Source: Peribacillus sp. FSL H8-0477 (GTDB lineage Bacteria > Bacillota > Bacilli > Bacillales > DSM-1321). From it: a stretch of DNA of 64,000 nucleotides. A program made the position numbers and the translations under genes. The notes below the pieces were generated by a model. The model saw nothing but the letters and a program-made list of their open reading frames with translations. It did not search any database and was not told the origin of the DNA. Location: contig NZ_JBBODE010000002.1 of NCBI RefSeq assembly GCF_038002765.1, forward strand, positions 1,674,001 through 1,738,000. The letters are read 5' to 3'. This document shows, piece by piece, positions 1-7,928 of the stretch (positions within the stretch are counted from its first letter, which is position 1; every line of letters begins with the position of its first letter).

Positions 1-542
1 AAGTCATGATGCGTGGAACATTTGCAAATATCCGTATTCGTAACCAAGTGGCTCCAGGCACAGAAGGCGGTTATACAACATACTGGCCGACTGGCGATGT
101 AATGGCTATCTATGATGCTTGTATGAAATATAAAGCTGATGGTACGGGTCTTGCTGTTCTTGCGGGTAAAGATTACGGCATGGGCAGCTCACGTGACTGG
201 GCAGCTAAAGGAACAAATCTTTTAGGAATCAAAACGGTAATTGCCGAAAGCTTTGAACGTATTCACCGTTCTAACCTTGTTTTAATGGGTGTACTGCCGC
301 TTCAATTTAAAGAAGGCGAAAATGCTGAAGTACTTGGTTTAACAGGTAAAGAAGCAATCGATGTTCAAATTGATGAAACAGTTAGACCACGGGATATCGT
401 GAAAGTAACAGCTACTGATGAAGCTGGAAACAAAAAAGAATTTGAAGTGCTTGTCCGTTTCGACTCTGAAATTGAAATTGATTACTACCGTCACGGCGGC
501 ATCCTTCAAATGGTATTACGTAATAAATTGCAAGAAAAATAA
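1..542 (+). CDS. citB: Aconitate hydratase, C-terminal part (cut by window start)
   Basis: This is the C-terminal swivel domain of aconitase, the TCA cycle enzyme that isomerises citrate to isocitrate. The frame is open from base 3 with no start in view, so the gene begins upstream. The visible 180 or so residues include [11 protein letters not shown] and the [10 protein letters not shown] motif, whose Ser and Arg belong to the substrate pocket in this family. The [4Fe-4S] cysteines lie in the missing part. The thiol-oxidoreductase gene and sspN that follow match the order downstream of citB in B. subtilis. An intrinsic terminator follows directly. Confidence 0.96.
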   Translation, partial: VMMRGTFANIRIRNQVAPGTEGGYTTYWPTGDVMAIYDACMKYKADGTGLAVLAGKDYGMGSSRDWAAKGTNLLGIKTVIAESFERIHRSNLVLMGVLPLQFKEGENAEVLGLTGKEAIDVQIDETVRPRDIVKVTATDEAGNKKEFEVLVRFDSEIEIDYYRHGGILQMVLRNKLQEK

Positions 543-554
543 CATGCTTTTACC

Positions 555-597
555 AAGGGCGGCAAATCCTTTTTAGGGTCTGCCGCCTTTATTTTGT
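555..597 (+). terminator. Intrinsic terminator of citB
   Basis: A GC-rich inverted repeat (AAGGGCGGCA at 555-564 pairing with TGCCGCCTTT at 581-590, one G-U pair) is followed by a T-rich run. It sits 13 bases after the aconitase stop codon. Confidence 0.8.
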
Positions 598-773
598 CCA
601 AAAAGTGAACGTTAACTAAGAGAATTTGCTGTTTCATGTTGAGCTCTTTATTTGGATGTATGTAGCTGGTATGATGAAGGGTGTACAAGTTGTTCTAGCT
701 TCCGGATATAAACAATAATAGTATATATAGGGGTAGCCAAGGGTGTATGGATTGCAAGCTAGGGGGGATACAT

Positions 774-1307
774 ATGTGGAAGAAAATAATCGGCTCAGCG
801 GTTCTTCTCGTTCTAATTGGAATTGCTATTTTTCAAGCAATGGACAGACAAGGGCCGACATCAGCCAGTAACGAACAATTGGGCGGATTAAAGATAGGGG
901 TCAAAGCTCCAGATTTTGAATTGAAGTCTTTAACAGGGGAAAGTGTTAAGCTTTCTGATTATGAAGGAAAAAAAGTGATTTTAAATTTCTGGGCTACTTG
1001 GTGTCCACCGTGTCGGGAAGAAATGCCGGACATGGAGAAATTTTCACAGGTTATGGAAGATGATGTGGTGATTCTTGCAGTAAATATTGATCCAGAAAAT
1101 GATGTTCAAGCATTTGTAAAAGAATATGGAGTTACTTTTACCATTTTGCTCGATAGTCAGAGTTCAAAGAATCCAGTAAATGATCAGTATCAAGTCCTTA
1201 GTATTCCAACCACTTACTTTATTGATTCTAAAGGGATTATTCAGGATGTATACCGAACGGCTATGAGTGAAAGCTATATCAAAGATACCACCAATCAAAT
1301 GGAGTAA
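774..1307 (+). CDS. yneN: TlpA/ResA-like membrane-anchored thiol-disulfide oxidoreductase
   Basis: A 177-residue thioredoxin-fold protein with one N-terminal hydrophobic segment (about residues 5-22), so the catalytic domain should face outside the membrane. The redox motif WCPPC is at residues 76-80, preceded by LNFWAT, and the cis-proline loop reads SIPTTYFID, all typical of the AhpC/TSA-Redoxin TlpA group. I place the start at ATG 774, which has a strong GGGGGG Shine-Dalgarno 6-7 bases upstream; an in-frame ATG at 747 lacks one. B. subtilis carries the similar yneN directly after citB. The partner protein (cytochrome c maturation or spore related) cannot be told from sequence. Confidence 0.85.
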   Translation: MWKKIIGSAVLLVLIGIAIFQAMDRQGPTSASNEQLGGLKIGVKAPDFELKSLTGESVKLSDYEGKKVILNFWATWCPPCREEMPDMEKFSQVMEDDVVILAVNIDPENDVQAFVKEYGVTFTILLDSQSSKNPVNDQYQVLSIPTTYFIDSKGIIQDVYRTAMSESYIKDTTNQME

Positions 1308-1332
1308 CGGACAATAGTCTGTTACTTTTTTT
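1303..1332 (+). terminator. Intrinsic terminator after the TlpA-like gene
   Basis: AGTAACGGA (1303-1311) pairs with TCTGTTACT (1318-1326), followed by seven T residues. The stem starts inside the last sense codon and covers the stop codon. Confidence 0.75.
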
Positions 1333-1453
1333 GTTGAAAAATAGTTCGTCTATTATTTACTGCATAGGTCATTATCTAAATTTTTAATAATTTCAGGCTA
1401 GGACTAGCAATAATTGGAGATAATAAGAGGAAATCAAGTAGAGGTGGTTCATA

Positions 1454-1582
1454 ATGAAAAAAAGAAAACGTACATTTGAAGAGCTTGTAATGGAAAATCG
1501 TTTAGAGTTATTGAAGAACTCAAAACAATTGGAACTTATCGAAGACCGTTTAGAAAAAAGACATTTACAAAAAGCAGAATAA
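1454..1582 (+). CDS. FbpB-family small basic protein
   Basis: A 42-residue peptide, MKKRKRTFEELVMENRLELL followed by a charged helix ending KAE. The pattern (a basic KKRKR start, then FEELVxENxxELLK) matches the FbpB family of small basic proteins annotated in Bacillus. The B. subtilis FbpB helps the Fur-controlled RNA FsrA act in iron sparing; whether this copy does so is unknown. GAGGTGG at 1441-1447 is a good ribosome binding site. I see no convincing Fur box just upstream. Confidence 0.65.
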   Translation: MKKRKRTFEELVMENRLELLKNSKQLELIEDRLEKRHLQKAE

Positions 1583-1639
1583 AATATGGCAGGCATTACT
1601 TTCTTTCCGTAGTAAACACTATGGAAAGGAGGCGATAAC

Positions 1640-1783
1640 ATGAGTAATCCAAAAAAACATCCCCAAGCATTTGTACCCTCTCATCTTGGAACTCAACCGA
1701 GAACAGGGCATGGAAATAAAGGAAAGAAAATGGCAGATAAATCGGGTGAGCATGCTCAGGTGATTCAAACAAAGGGCGAGTAA
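1640..1783 (+). CDS. sspN: Small acid-soluble spore protein N
   Basis: A 47-residue hydrophilic protein beginning MSNPKKHPQAFVPSHLGTQP, rich in Lys, Gly and Gln with no hydrophobic core. It matches SspN, a minor acid-soluble spore protein of Bacillus made in the forespore. AAAGGAGGCG at 1625-1634 is a near-perfect Shine-Dalgarno. In B. subtilis sspN is followed by tlp; here no tlp is present and the next gene is a AAA+ ATPase. A terminator follows at once. Confidence 0.88.
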   Translation: MSNPKKHPQAFVPSHLGTQPRTGHGNKGKKMADKSGEHAQVIQTKGE

Positions 1784-1786
1784 CTC

Positions 1787-1827
1787 AAAAGCGGTAAAGG
1801 GAATCAGTATTCCTTTGCCGCTTTTTC
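1787..1827 (+). terminator. Intrinsic terminator of sspN
   Basis: AAAGCGGTAAAGGGA pairs with TCCTTTGCCGCTTTTT across a short loop, followed by T residues. Confidence 0.8.
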
Positions 1828-1923
1828 TTGGTATAAACACTTTGTTTTTTTGCTTGGGGCGTCAACAGAGGAGATTCACAGCTATTTATGATAAGATGAA
1901 AAGGAATTTTCGGGAATGGATGA

Positions 1924-4254
1924 GTGAAAATGACCTCTAATCATAAGAACAAATTATCTGATTTACCACAACATACATATATGGATGAAACGGATCCTGC
2001 ATCCATTGTCCAGGCATTAAAAAATATACACGAAACGACTAAGGAAGCCGATATAGAACGATCCAGGCTGTATAGTCTGCTGGCAAAAATACAAAAAGCG
2101 GGGAGAGGCGAAGGATCACTATATGCTGCCTGGGTCCAGGAAGCTCTGAGACTTAATCCAGCTAACCAGCTTGCGAATCAATTATTAGCTGACTCTGAAT
2201 GGAGAAAATATCTTGGGATATTTGATGATTATGTTTTTCCTCAAATGAGAGAAACCGATAATCGAACAGCTAAGAAGAATATCGCCGAACAGTATATCAA
2301 AAACTGTAAGAATTATTTGGAAAATACGGAGAAAACAAAGGACAGACTTCATAAAGGCTTGTGGGCTGCCCAAGCAATAGAAGATCCAAAACTTTTGGAA
2401 AGATACCGAAAAGCAGAAGTTTTATTGACTGATATAAAGGAAATTCTTGACTTGTTACTTCAGGCGTCTATTGACTATGAAGAATCCATTACAGGTGTTT
2501 TTCATACGGCGACACATTATACTGTCATAAAACAGGCTCTTGAAAAACTCCAAAGAAGGAAAGACGAATGGAATGCCTTATTCGAACAAACAGAAGAGAC
2601 GCTTCCTACAGAAGGTCCGCTTGAAGAACTTGAAGCGATGGTCGGTTTGTCCGGTGTCAAAAATAGAGTTCGTGATTTTTATCGTTTCCTGCAGTACCAA
2701 AATCGACGCACTGAAATGGGATTACGAATTAAATCCGAACAAAGTTTAAATATGGTTTTAACCGGAAATCCAGGTACAGGGAAGACAACCATTGCCAGGC
2801 TGCTTGCCAAAATTTACTATGAGCTGGGTGTACTTCCTCGTGAAGAAGTTTTAGAAGTCGAGCGCTCTCAATTAGTAGGGGCATATGTTGGACAAACAGA
2901 GGAAAAAGTTCAAGCCATCGTCGAAAAATCAGTAGGAGGCGTCCTATTTATAGATGAAGCTTATAGTTTAAAGCGAGATGGAAAATCAGGCGATGATTAT
3001 GGACAAACCGTAATTGATACGTTGGTGTCCTTAATGACAAATCAAAAATACAGCGGGAAATTCGCGGTTATTTTGGCAGGTTATCCAGATGAAATGAGAC
3101 AGTTTTTACAAGCAAACCCTGGACTAAGAAGCAGATTTCCACAGTCAAATCATTTTCATCTGTCAGATTATACGACCGAAGAACTGCTTGAAATTGCTAA
3201 TCAGGCAGCCTTGGAAAATGATTATTTGTTAACAAAAGAAGCAATGATTGAACTCGAAGAGAAGCTTGAACAAGAGCAAGTCGACGAAACATTTGGAAAT
3301 GCTCGAACGGCACGCACGCTGGTCACAGACGCCATTTTTACAAAAGGTTCACGGGCGAAGGTTGATACTGAGCAAGTTCTCGAATTCACCATTTTAACAC
3401 CGGAAGATTTTCAAATGGACGATTCTGCTACAGGGCATTCACCATGGAAAACATTTGATAAATTGGTTGGTCTAAAAGATATTAAACGAGAAGTTGAAGC
3501 ATTGGCATCATATGCCCGTATACAGCACATTCGAAGACGACAAGGAATGAAGGCTGTCCCTGTACAGTTTCACGCAGTCTTTACTGGCAATCCAGGGACG
3601 GGTAAAACGACGGTTGCAGAAATTTATTCAGAGTTATTAAAAGAAAACGGAATGCTCAAAAGAGGGCATTTAGTCGTTGCAAGCCGAGCAGACTTTATCG
3701 CTGGGTATGTTGGACAAACGGCTCTTAAAACAAAGAAAAAAATAAAGGAAGCGCTTGGGGGCGTGTTGTTTATTGATGAAGCCTATTCACTGTTAAGTCA
3801 AGGTGAAAATGATTTTGGAAAAGAGGCAATTGATACACTCGTGGCAGAAATGACTCGTCATAATGAAAATTTAGTCGTCATTCTCGCTGGTTATACAAAC
3901 GAAATCGATCGTCTTCTTTCAAGCAATCCCGGCCTGCGTTCTCGTTTCAAAAAGTTTATTCATTTTCCTGATTACAGCACAGACGAATTAATTGAAATTA
4001 TGCAGAGGTATAGTGAAGAATATCAATATACTCTTTCAGAAGAAGCGTTAGCATGGATAAAGACTTATTTAACACATTATCATGCACCAGGAAATGGACG
4101 ATATGCGGCTAATTTAATCAATGAAGCGATTCAAATGCAGGCCCTTCGTCTAATGCCCAAATCGACAGATGAATGGGAAGATTCGGATTTAATGGTCATT
4201 ACAGAAAATGACTTGAAGCAAGCCGCAGAAAAACTTAAAAAAGGGGAAAAATAA
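1924..4254 (+). CDS. Tandem AAA+ ATPase, SpoVK/CbbX-like, with helical N-terminal domain
   Basis: A 776-residue protein with two complete AAA+ modules of the CbbX/SpoVK type behind about 230 residues of charged, predicted helical sequence. Module 1 has Walker A GNPGTGKT at 281-288, Walker B LFIDEA with D344/E345 and an arginine-finger-like GLRSRFP. Module 2 has Walker A at 555-562, Walker B with D618/E619 and GLRSRFKKF. Both look intact, so both rings could hydrolyse ATP. B. subtilis SpoVK has a single module of about 320 residues, so this is a duplicated or fused form. Start is GTG 1924 or ATG 1930; the ribosome site (GGGAATGG) is modest. The stop overlaps the next start by one base, so it is translationally coupled to the thioesterase. 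Role (remodelling a partner, perhaps in sporulation) is inference. Confidence 0.85.
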   Translation: MKMTSNHKNKLSDLPQHTYMDETDPASIVQALKNIHETTKEADIERSRLYSLLAKIQKAGRGEGSLYAAWVQEALRLNPANQLANQLLADSEWRKYLGIFDDYVFPQMRETDNRTAKKNIAEQYIKNCKNYLENTEKTKDRLHKGLWAAQAIEDPKLLERYRKAEVLLTDIKEILDLLLQASIDYEESITGVFHTATHYTVIKQALEKLQRRKDEWNALFEQTEETLPTEGPLEELEAMVGLSGVKNRVRDFYRFLQYQNRRTEMGLRIKSEQSLNMVLTGNPGTGKTTIARLLAKIYYELGVLPREEVLEVERSQLVGAYVGQTEEKVQAIVEKSVGGVLFIDEAYSLKRDGKSGDDYGQTVIDTLVSLMTNQKYSGKFAVILAGYPDEMRQFLQANPGLRSRFPQSNHFHLSDYTTEELLEIANQAALENDYLLTKEAMIELEEKLEQEQVDETFGNARTARTLVTDAIFTKGSRAKVDTEQVLEFTILTPEDFQMDDSATGHSPWKTFDKLVGLKDIKREVEALASYARIQHIRRRQGMKAVPVQFHAVFTGNPGTGKTTVAEIYSELLKENGMLKRGHLVVASRADFIAGYVGQTALKTKKKIKEALGGVLFIDEAYSLLSQGENDFGKEAIDTLVAEMTRHNENLVVILAGYTNEIDRLLSSNPGLRSRFKKFIHFPDYSTDELIEIMQRYSEEYQYTLSEEALAWIKTYLTHYHAPGNGRYAANLINEAIQMQALRLMPKSTDEWEDSDLMVITENDLKQAAEKLKKGEK

Positions 4255-4682
4255 TGCTTATTTCAGAAAATAATATTGAAGTCCGTTACGCAGAAACAGA
4301 TCAAATGGGAATTGTTTACCATGCTAATTATCTGGTATGGATGGAAATTGGGCGAACAAAGCTGATTAAAGATATGGGCTTTAATTATGCTGAATTAGAA
4401 GCAGAAGGGATTCTTTCACCTGTGTTAGATATCCAAGCTTCATATAAAAAACCACTTAAATATGGACAAACCGCAACGGTATATACATGGATTGAAAAGT
4501 ATGATGGGCTTCGTGTTACGTACGGGTATAAAATCTTAACTGAAACGGGGGAACTTGCAGTAAGTGGTTCTTCGATTCATGTTTGTGTAAAAAAAGATTC
4601 CTTCCGTCCTATCTCGATCAAGAAATTATATCCAACCTGGCATCAAGCATATGAAAAAAATAAAAAAGAAGAAGCAGAATGA
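4254..4682 (+). CDS. yneP: Acyl-CoA thioesterase, 4HBT hot-dog fold
   Basis: A 142-residue single hot-dog domain protein of the YbgC/4-hydroxybenzoyl-CoA thioesterase family. The signature VRYAETDQMGIVYHANYLVW near the N terminus contains the catalytic Asp (in ETDQMG) and the H-x-N-Y-L that follows it. It hydrolyses a short- or medium-chain acyl-CoA; the natural substrate is unknown. It overlaps the upstream AAA+ gene (TAATG), and yneQ follows 23 bases later, in the order yneP-yneQ seen in B. subtilis. Confidence 0.88.
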   Translation: MLISENNIEVRYAETDQMGIVYHANYLVWMEIGRTKLIKDMGFNYAELEAEGILSPVLDIQASYKKPLKYGQTATVYTWIEKYDGLRVTYGYKILTETGELAVSGSSIHVCVKKDSFRPISIKKLYPTWHQAYEKNKKEEAE

Positions 4683-4705
4683 GCAGAGAGTGAGGGGAGG
4701 TACAG

Positions 4706-4999
4706 GTGGCATTTGGCATTAAAAGAAAAGAGTTAGAAGCATGGAAGCAAAAAATCGATAAAGGTGAAATTGCTTTTTTAACACATTACTGGCTTGATGA
4801 CCGTTTTCCTGATTGTAACACGGTCACAAAAGCAGGTTGTCAAGATCTCTCTAAACTTGAACGGTGGGGACAACAATACGGACTTCGCAAAGAATGGATT
4901 CACCATCGCCGCGACGGGTATTCACATTTTGATTTGCTTGGTGCTAAACAAAGGGAAATCCTAAAGGCTGAAGGCATTGTTGAAAAACTGGTCAAATAA
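4706..4999 (+). CDS. yneQ: Conserved hypothetical protein YneQ
   Basis: A 97-residue soluble protein with a conserved-looking THYWLDDRFPDCNTVTKAGC stretch and many aromatic and basic residues. No domain function is known to me; identity rests on position between yneP and yneR and on overall resemblance to B. subtilis YneQ. The start is GTG 4706 with a strong GAGGGGAGG ribosome site. The CNTVTKAGC and YSHFDLLG motifs may bind a ligand or metal, but that is speculation. Confidence 0.7.
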   Translation: MAFGIKRKELEAWKQKIDKGEIAFLTHYWLDDRFPDCNTVTKAGCQDLSKLERWGQQYGLRKEWIHHRRDGYSHFDLLGAKQREILKAEGIVEKLVK

Positions 5000-5027
5000 C
5001 AGGTTGATTTATGCTGTTTATACTAAA

Positions 5028-5049
5028 AAACACCGGTTAGCCGGTGTTT
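5028..5049. terminator. Bidirectional terminator between yneQ and yneR
   Basis: The hairpin AAACACCGGTTAGCCGGTGTTT lies between convergent genes, with an A run on the left and a T-containing run on the right. It reaches into the last codons of yneR on the minus strand. Confidence 0.75.
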
Positions 5050-5353
5050 AACTATTTGCAGTTATTTTTTCGTACCGAAATGCCGGTTCGGCTGTTTTAT
5101 CATTAAAGTCGATATATAGGTCATGATTATCAAAGTACCATTCGTCGTTTTTTTCAATAAAATAGGTTATTCCTTCGTGCTTAATTGATGCTGCCGGGTC
5201 AACAGGATGATCAAGATTGACTCCTAATGAAAAACCGCTTTGAATGGGGCTGTGTCCGCCATATCTGACAAAAAATCGTACACTGCTTCCTTCTTGCAGT
5301 TCCATTTCTTCTACATACCATTGAGATGCAGGACCAGAGATGTTTATTTTCAT
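5048..5353 (-). CDS. yneR: HesB/IscA-fold protein YneR (no cysteines)
   Basis: A 101-residue protein with the HesB/IscA-type core (SSVRFFVRYGGHSPIQSGFS). A-type iron-sulfur carriers use three conserved cysteines; this protein has none, so it is not a classical cluster carrier. This cysteine-free form is typical of the YneR/YfhF HesB-like group in Bacillus, whose role is unknown. It lies on the opposite strand to its neighbours, as in B. subtilis. GAAAGGAG lies just upstream of the start on the minus strand. Confidence 0.8.
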   Translation of the reverse strand: MKINISGPASQWYVEEMELQEGSSVRFFVRYGGHSPIQSGFSLGVNLDHPVDPAASIKHEGITYFIEKNDEWYFDNHDLYIDFNDKTAEPAFRYEKITANS

Positions 5354-5443
5354 GTAGTTCTCCTTTCGCGTTTCACGATATGTTTAGTATAAAGGAAAGC
5401 TAACTTAGAAGCGAATATCAGGCTTAAGGAAGGGGGATAAACC

Positions 5444-5917
5444 ATGGATATTATTTATACTATCTGTTTTATTAAAAGACATAGAAATAATATAGAAGAA
5501 TACTTGTTGCTGTTTCGAAATAATGAACCGAATCAACATAAATGGAATGGAGTAGGCGGTAAAATAGAACCAGGGGAAACACCACTGAATTCCATTCAAA
5601 GGGAAATTATTGAAGAAACAGGGCTATCTGTTACTTCATTAACAGCACATGGGGTCGTTACATGGCAGACGGGCGGCATGTATCTTTTTACTGCTGAAAG
5701 TAACGAAGAAGTGGCTATTGATTGTGACGAAGGAATTTTAGAGTGGAAGCCGCTGGAATGGATCATGTCAAGCAGCGAAGAAGAGGTAGTTAGTAATATT
5801 TTATATTATCTGCCACATTTATCAAAAGATGCTAAGCAAAAGGAATATGCATGTACATATGGAGAAAATGGCTGGCTGCTGTCTGTAGATATAAAAGATT
5901 TAGCACTGAGTTACTAG
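5444..5917 (+). CDS. Nudix hydrolase (MutT/8-oxo-dGTPase-like)
   Basis: A 157-residue Nudix protein. The Nudix box GGKIEPGETPLNSIQREIIE continues into ETGLSV, matching GX5EX7REUXEEXGU with all metal-binding glutamates present. The NKWNGVGG-like approach (HKWNGVGGKIEPGE) resembles MutT-type 8-oxo-dGTP diphosphatases, which clean the nucleotide pool. Substrate is inferred only. AAGGAAGGGGG upstream gives a very strong ribosome site. The gene stands alone with its own terminator. Confidence 0.88.
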   Translation: MDIIYTICFIKRHRNNIEEYLLLFRNNEPNQHKWNGVGGKIEPGETPLNSIQREIIEETGLSVTSLTAHGVVTWQTGGMYLFTAESNEEVAIDCDEGILEWKPLEWIMSSSEEEVVSNILYYLPHLSKDAKQKEYACTYGENGWLLSVDIKDLALSY

Positions 5918-5950
5918 AGTGAAGTGGGAATCTCCCCTTTCGCTCTTTTT
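5916..5950 (+). terminator. Intrinsic terminator after the Nudix gene
   Basis: AGAGTGAAGTGGGA and TCCCCTTTCGCTCT form an imperfect stem, followed by TTTTTGCTGTTTT. Confidence 0.65.
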
Positions 5951-6037
5951 GCTGTTTTAGAGGATATGGAAGCGGGATGGATATTCAATGAAATTTTAAA
6001 AGGATTAACTTTAACTTTCGAAGAAGTATTGAGAGAA

Positions 6038-6074
6038 ATCACCCAGCATTCGATAGAAATAGAAGCTGGGTGAT
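6038..6074. terminator. Ten-base inverted repeat downstream of yycC
   Basis: ATCACCCAGC (6038-6047) is perfectly complementary to GCTGGGTGAT (6065-6074) with a 17-base loop. It lies 16 bases past the yycC stop on the minus strand. The T run is poor, so it may be a processing or pausing hairpin and not a full terminator. Confidence 0.45.
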
Positions 6075-6089
6075 GCAATAAACATGTCT

Positions 6090-6230
6090 TTATTTTTTTT
6101 CGATTCGTTCAGCTTCCGCCATTTTAGCTACTAAAATGTGCGCTGGCATATGCATGATTTGCTCTAACGGAAGATTCAGCGTTTCCGCCAATTTGACAGC
6201 TGTTTCCGCCGATATTTGTAAGGGTCTCAT
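6090..6230 (-). CDS. yycC: YycC-family small protein
   Basis: A 46-residue protein beginning MRPLQISAETAVKLAETLNL and continuing PLEQIMHMPAHIL. The MRPLQIS start, the LPLEQIMHMP core and the length match the YycC family of small conserved Bacillus proteins of unknown function. GGAGGTTATTTT upstream of the start on the minus strand is a strong ribosome site. It is encoded just downstream of the CPBP-like gene, 18 bases away. Confidence 0.8.
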   Translation of the reverse strand: MRPLQISAETAVKLAETLNLPLEQIMHMPAHILVAKMAEAERIEKK

Positions 6231-6248
6231 AAAATAACCTCCATTATA

Positions 6249-7019
6249 TTAAAATCCAATAAAAATAACGCCTGAGAGGACGAGTAAAAAGCTGAGATAA
6301 AAGAAAAGTAAAAACGATGGAACTAAATTGCCTGTTTTAATGGTTAGCCAAGCCAAGAAACTGCCAAGAATGCAGAAAAGGATGCATGAGTAAAATTGGA
6401 AACCGACTGTACTCTGGGTGATGCCAAAGCCTATACCTGAAGTAAAAATAGCAATTTTTTTTGTCGTTTGAACGGTAAAGGCGCGAAGAAGGATCCCTCT
6501 CCAAATCAACTCTTGCAAGGCGGCATGTGTGAAGCAGAATAGCAGCCCATAGGTTAGCAGCTGCAGCGTAATCGGTTTGTTTACTAGGATGATGAGAACG
6601 GGCAGAGAAAACAGCAAAACCAACACAAGCTTAACCCGTTTATTGATTTTTACAGGTCGATCATACATGAGCTTAATAGGTTTTTCTTTGATGAAAGAAT
6701 AGTAAATGATACTAATGGGAATGAGAATACAAATTAGTAAAAGCCTATTTAAGAGGATCTTAGCTGGTAATGAAACATCAGCTACATCGACGAATTTATT
6801 TGCATACATATAGAAAAGATGTCCAAATAGAAAAGCAATCGAAATCCAGAGGACTATCCGGTTCTTTTCACTAAAAAAAACAAGGGTTAACATAAGACTG
6901 CCTGCTAGATAGAAGCTGATTTGAAGATTCTGCTGATGGATAAAGATTACAAGAGCAATAAATAGACATGGAATCAGGTACTGCGGCCAAGTTTTTTCTT
7001 TTGTATAAGAATCATTCAT
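6249..7019 (-). CDS. CPBP/CAAX-type membrane protein with degenerate active site
   Basis: A roughly 256-residue polytopic membrane protein (about eight hydrophobic segments) related to the CPBP intramembrane protease family (Abi/CAAX). The usual motif 1 EExxxR reads QELIWR, so the first glutamate is Gln. Motif 2, normally FxxxH, reads FGITQ, with Gln for His. Motif 3 (His/Asn near the C terminus) is not recognisable. It is thus probably catalytically inactive. I place the start at ATG 7019 (MNDSYTKEK); a longer frame to 7067 has no better ribosome site. It is an insertion between yneR and plsY relative to B. subtilis. Confidence 0.72.
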   Translation of the reverse strand: MNDSYTKEKTWPQYLIPCLFIALVIFIHQQNLQISFYLAGSLMLTLVFFSEKNRIVLWISIAFLFGHLFYMYANKFVDVADVSLPAKILLNRLLLICILIPISIIYYSFIKEKPIKLMYDRPVKINKRVKLVLVLLFSLPVLIILVNKPITLQLLTYGLLFCFTHAALQELIWRGILLRAFTVQTTKKIAIFTSGIGFGITQSTVGFQFYSCILFCILGSFLAWLTIKTGNLVPSFLLFFYLSFLLVLSGVIFIGF

Positions 7020-7055
7020 CTTGTCACTTCTCTTTTTCCATAATTTAAAATGAAC

Positions 7056-7082
7056 AAGTCTGTCCAATTATTGGACAGACTT
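7056..7082. terminator. Hairpin downstream of plsY
   Basis: A perfect inverted repeat, AAGTCTGTCCAAT pairing with ATTGGACAGACTT, just after the plsY stop on the minus strand. It is followed on that strand by TGTTCATTTT, so it is a moderate terminator that may leave some read-through into the CPBP-like gene. Confidence 0.55.
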
Positions 7083-7087
7083 ACAGG

Positions 7088-7678
7088 TTAAAGCCAGGTG
7101 ATTTTCGGTTCCGTTTTATTCTTAATCCGTTTAATGTTTGCGCGGTGTTTATAAAAAATGAAGACCACAAACACAGCAAGTACGATGAGCAGGGGTTTAT
7201 CTTCATTTGCAAAAAACAGCGCATAAGTTAAAGATGCCACAGCTGCAATCATTGAAGAAAGTGATACATATTTGCTCAGGTATAAAGAAATAAAGAAGAC
7301 CACTACCAATATTAGAAATAAAATTGGGTGGGTTCCAAGAACTACGCCTGCTGATGTGGCAACTGCTTTTCCTCCACGAAAACCTGCGAATACAGGAAAC
7401 ATATGACCTATAACCGCAAATACCCCGGCAAGAAGCAAATGAATATCTGTATCAAGAAGAAGCGGGAGAGTAGTTGCAAGTGTGCCTTTTAAAATATCCA
7501 TACTGGTTACGACGATCCCAGCCTTTACCCCGAGTGTTCGAAAGGTATTGGTACCACCTAGATTTTTGCTGCCATGTTCACGAATATCTGTATGATAAAA
7601 GGTTTTTCCAATGATCAATCCAGAAGGAATTGACCCAATTAAGTAGGCAAGCAGTAAACATAATATAATTGATAACAT
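7088..7678 (-). CDS. plsY: Acyl-phosphate:glycerol-3-phosphate acyltransferase
   Basis: PlsY makes lysophosphatidic acid from acyl-phosphate and glycerol 3-phosphate, the first step of phospholipid synthesis in Gram-positives, in the cytoplasmic membrane. The family motifs are visible: [11 protein letters not shown] near the N terminus, [15 protein letters not shown], and [18 protein letters not shown]. About five membrane segments; 196 residues, the usual length. I place the start at ATG 7678 ([20 protein letters not shown]) with AAAGGG upstream; the longer reading to 7750 adds a non-conserved tail. It lies divergent from the parE side as B. subtilis yneS does. Confidence 0.94.
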   Translation of the reverse strand: MLSIILCLLLAYLIGSIPSGLIIGKTFYHTDIREHGSKNLGGTNTFRTLGVKAGIVVTSMDILKGTLATTLPLLLDTDIHLLLAGVFAVIGHMFPVFAGFRGGKAVATSAGVVLGTHPILFLILVVVFFISLYLSKYVSLSSMIAAVASLTYALFFANEDKPLLIVLAVFVVFIFYKHRANIKRIKNKTEPKITWL

Positions 7679-7848
7679 ATAATAGCCCTTTCCTGTTAGG
7701 TAATCAAATGAGGATTGATATGTAGGTATCCTGCACATGTATTTTATCATGTCTCTTCTAAATTTCCATTAGTATTGTTTGATTTCCTCTTTCAAACGTA
7801 AAAAAAATATTTAAAATGAAGGCAGGAAATACATAAAATTGCTGGAAA

Positions 7849-7883
7849 AACATGTTCGTATCCCGATAATTATAGTGTATGCT
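7849..7883 (+). promoter_or_regulatory. Candidate promoter with PurBox-like element before the NCS2 permease
   Basis: TATGCT at 7878-7883 is a plausible -10. At 7849-7861 the sequence AACATGTTCGTA reads ACGAACATGTT on the other strand, resembling the PurR half-site (ACGAACAT) found before purine permease genes in Bacillus. It would overlap the -35. Only one half-site is clear, so this is tentative. Confidence 0.35.
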
Positions 7884-7928
7884 AATTAAATAGAGAAATT
7901 GATTTTAAGGAATTAGGAGATTGAGAAT

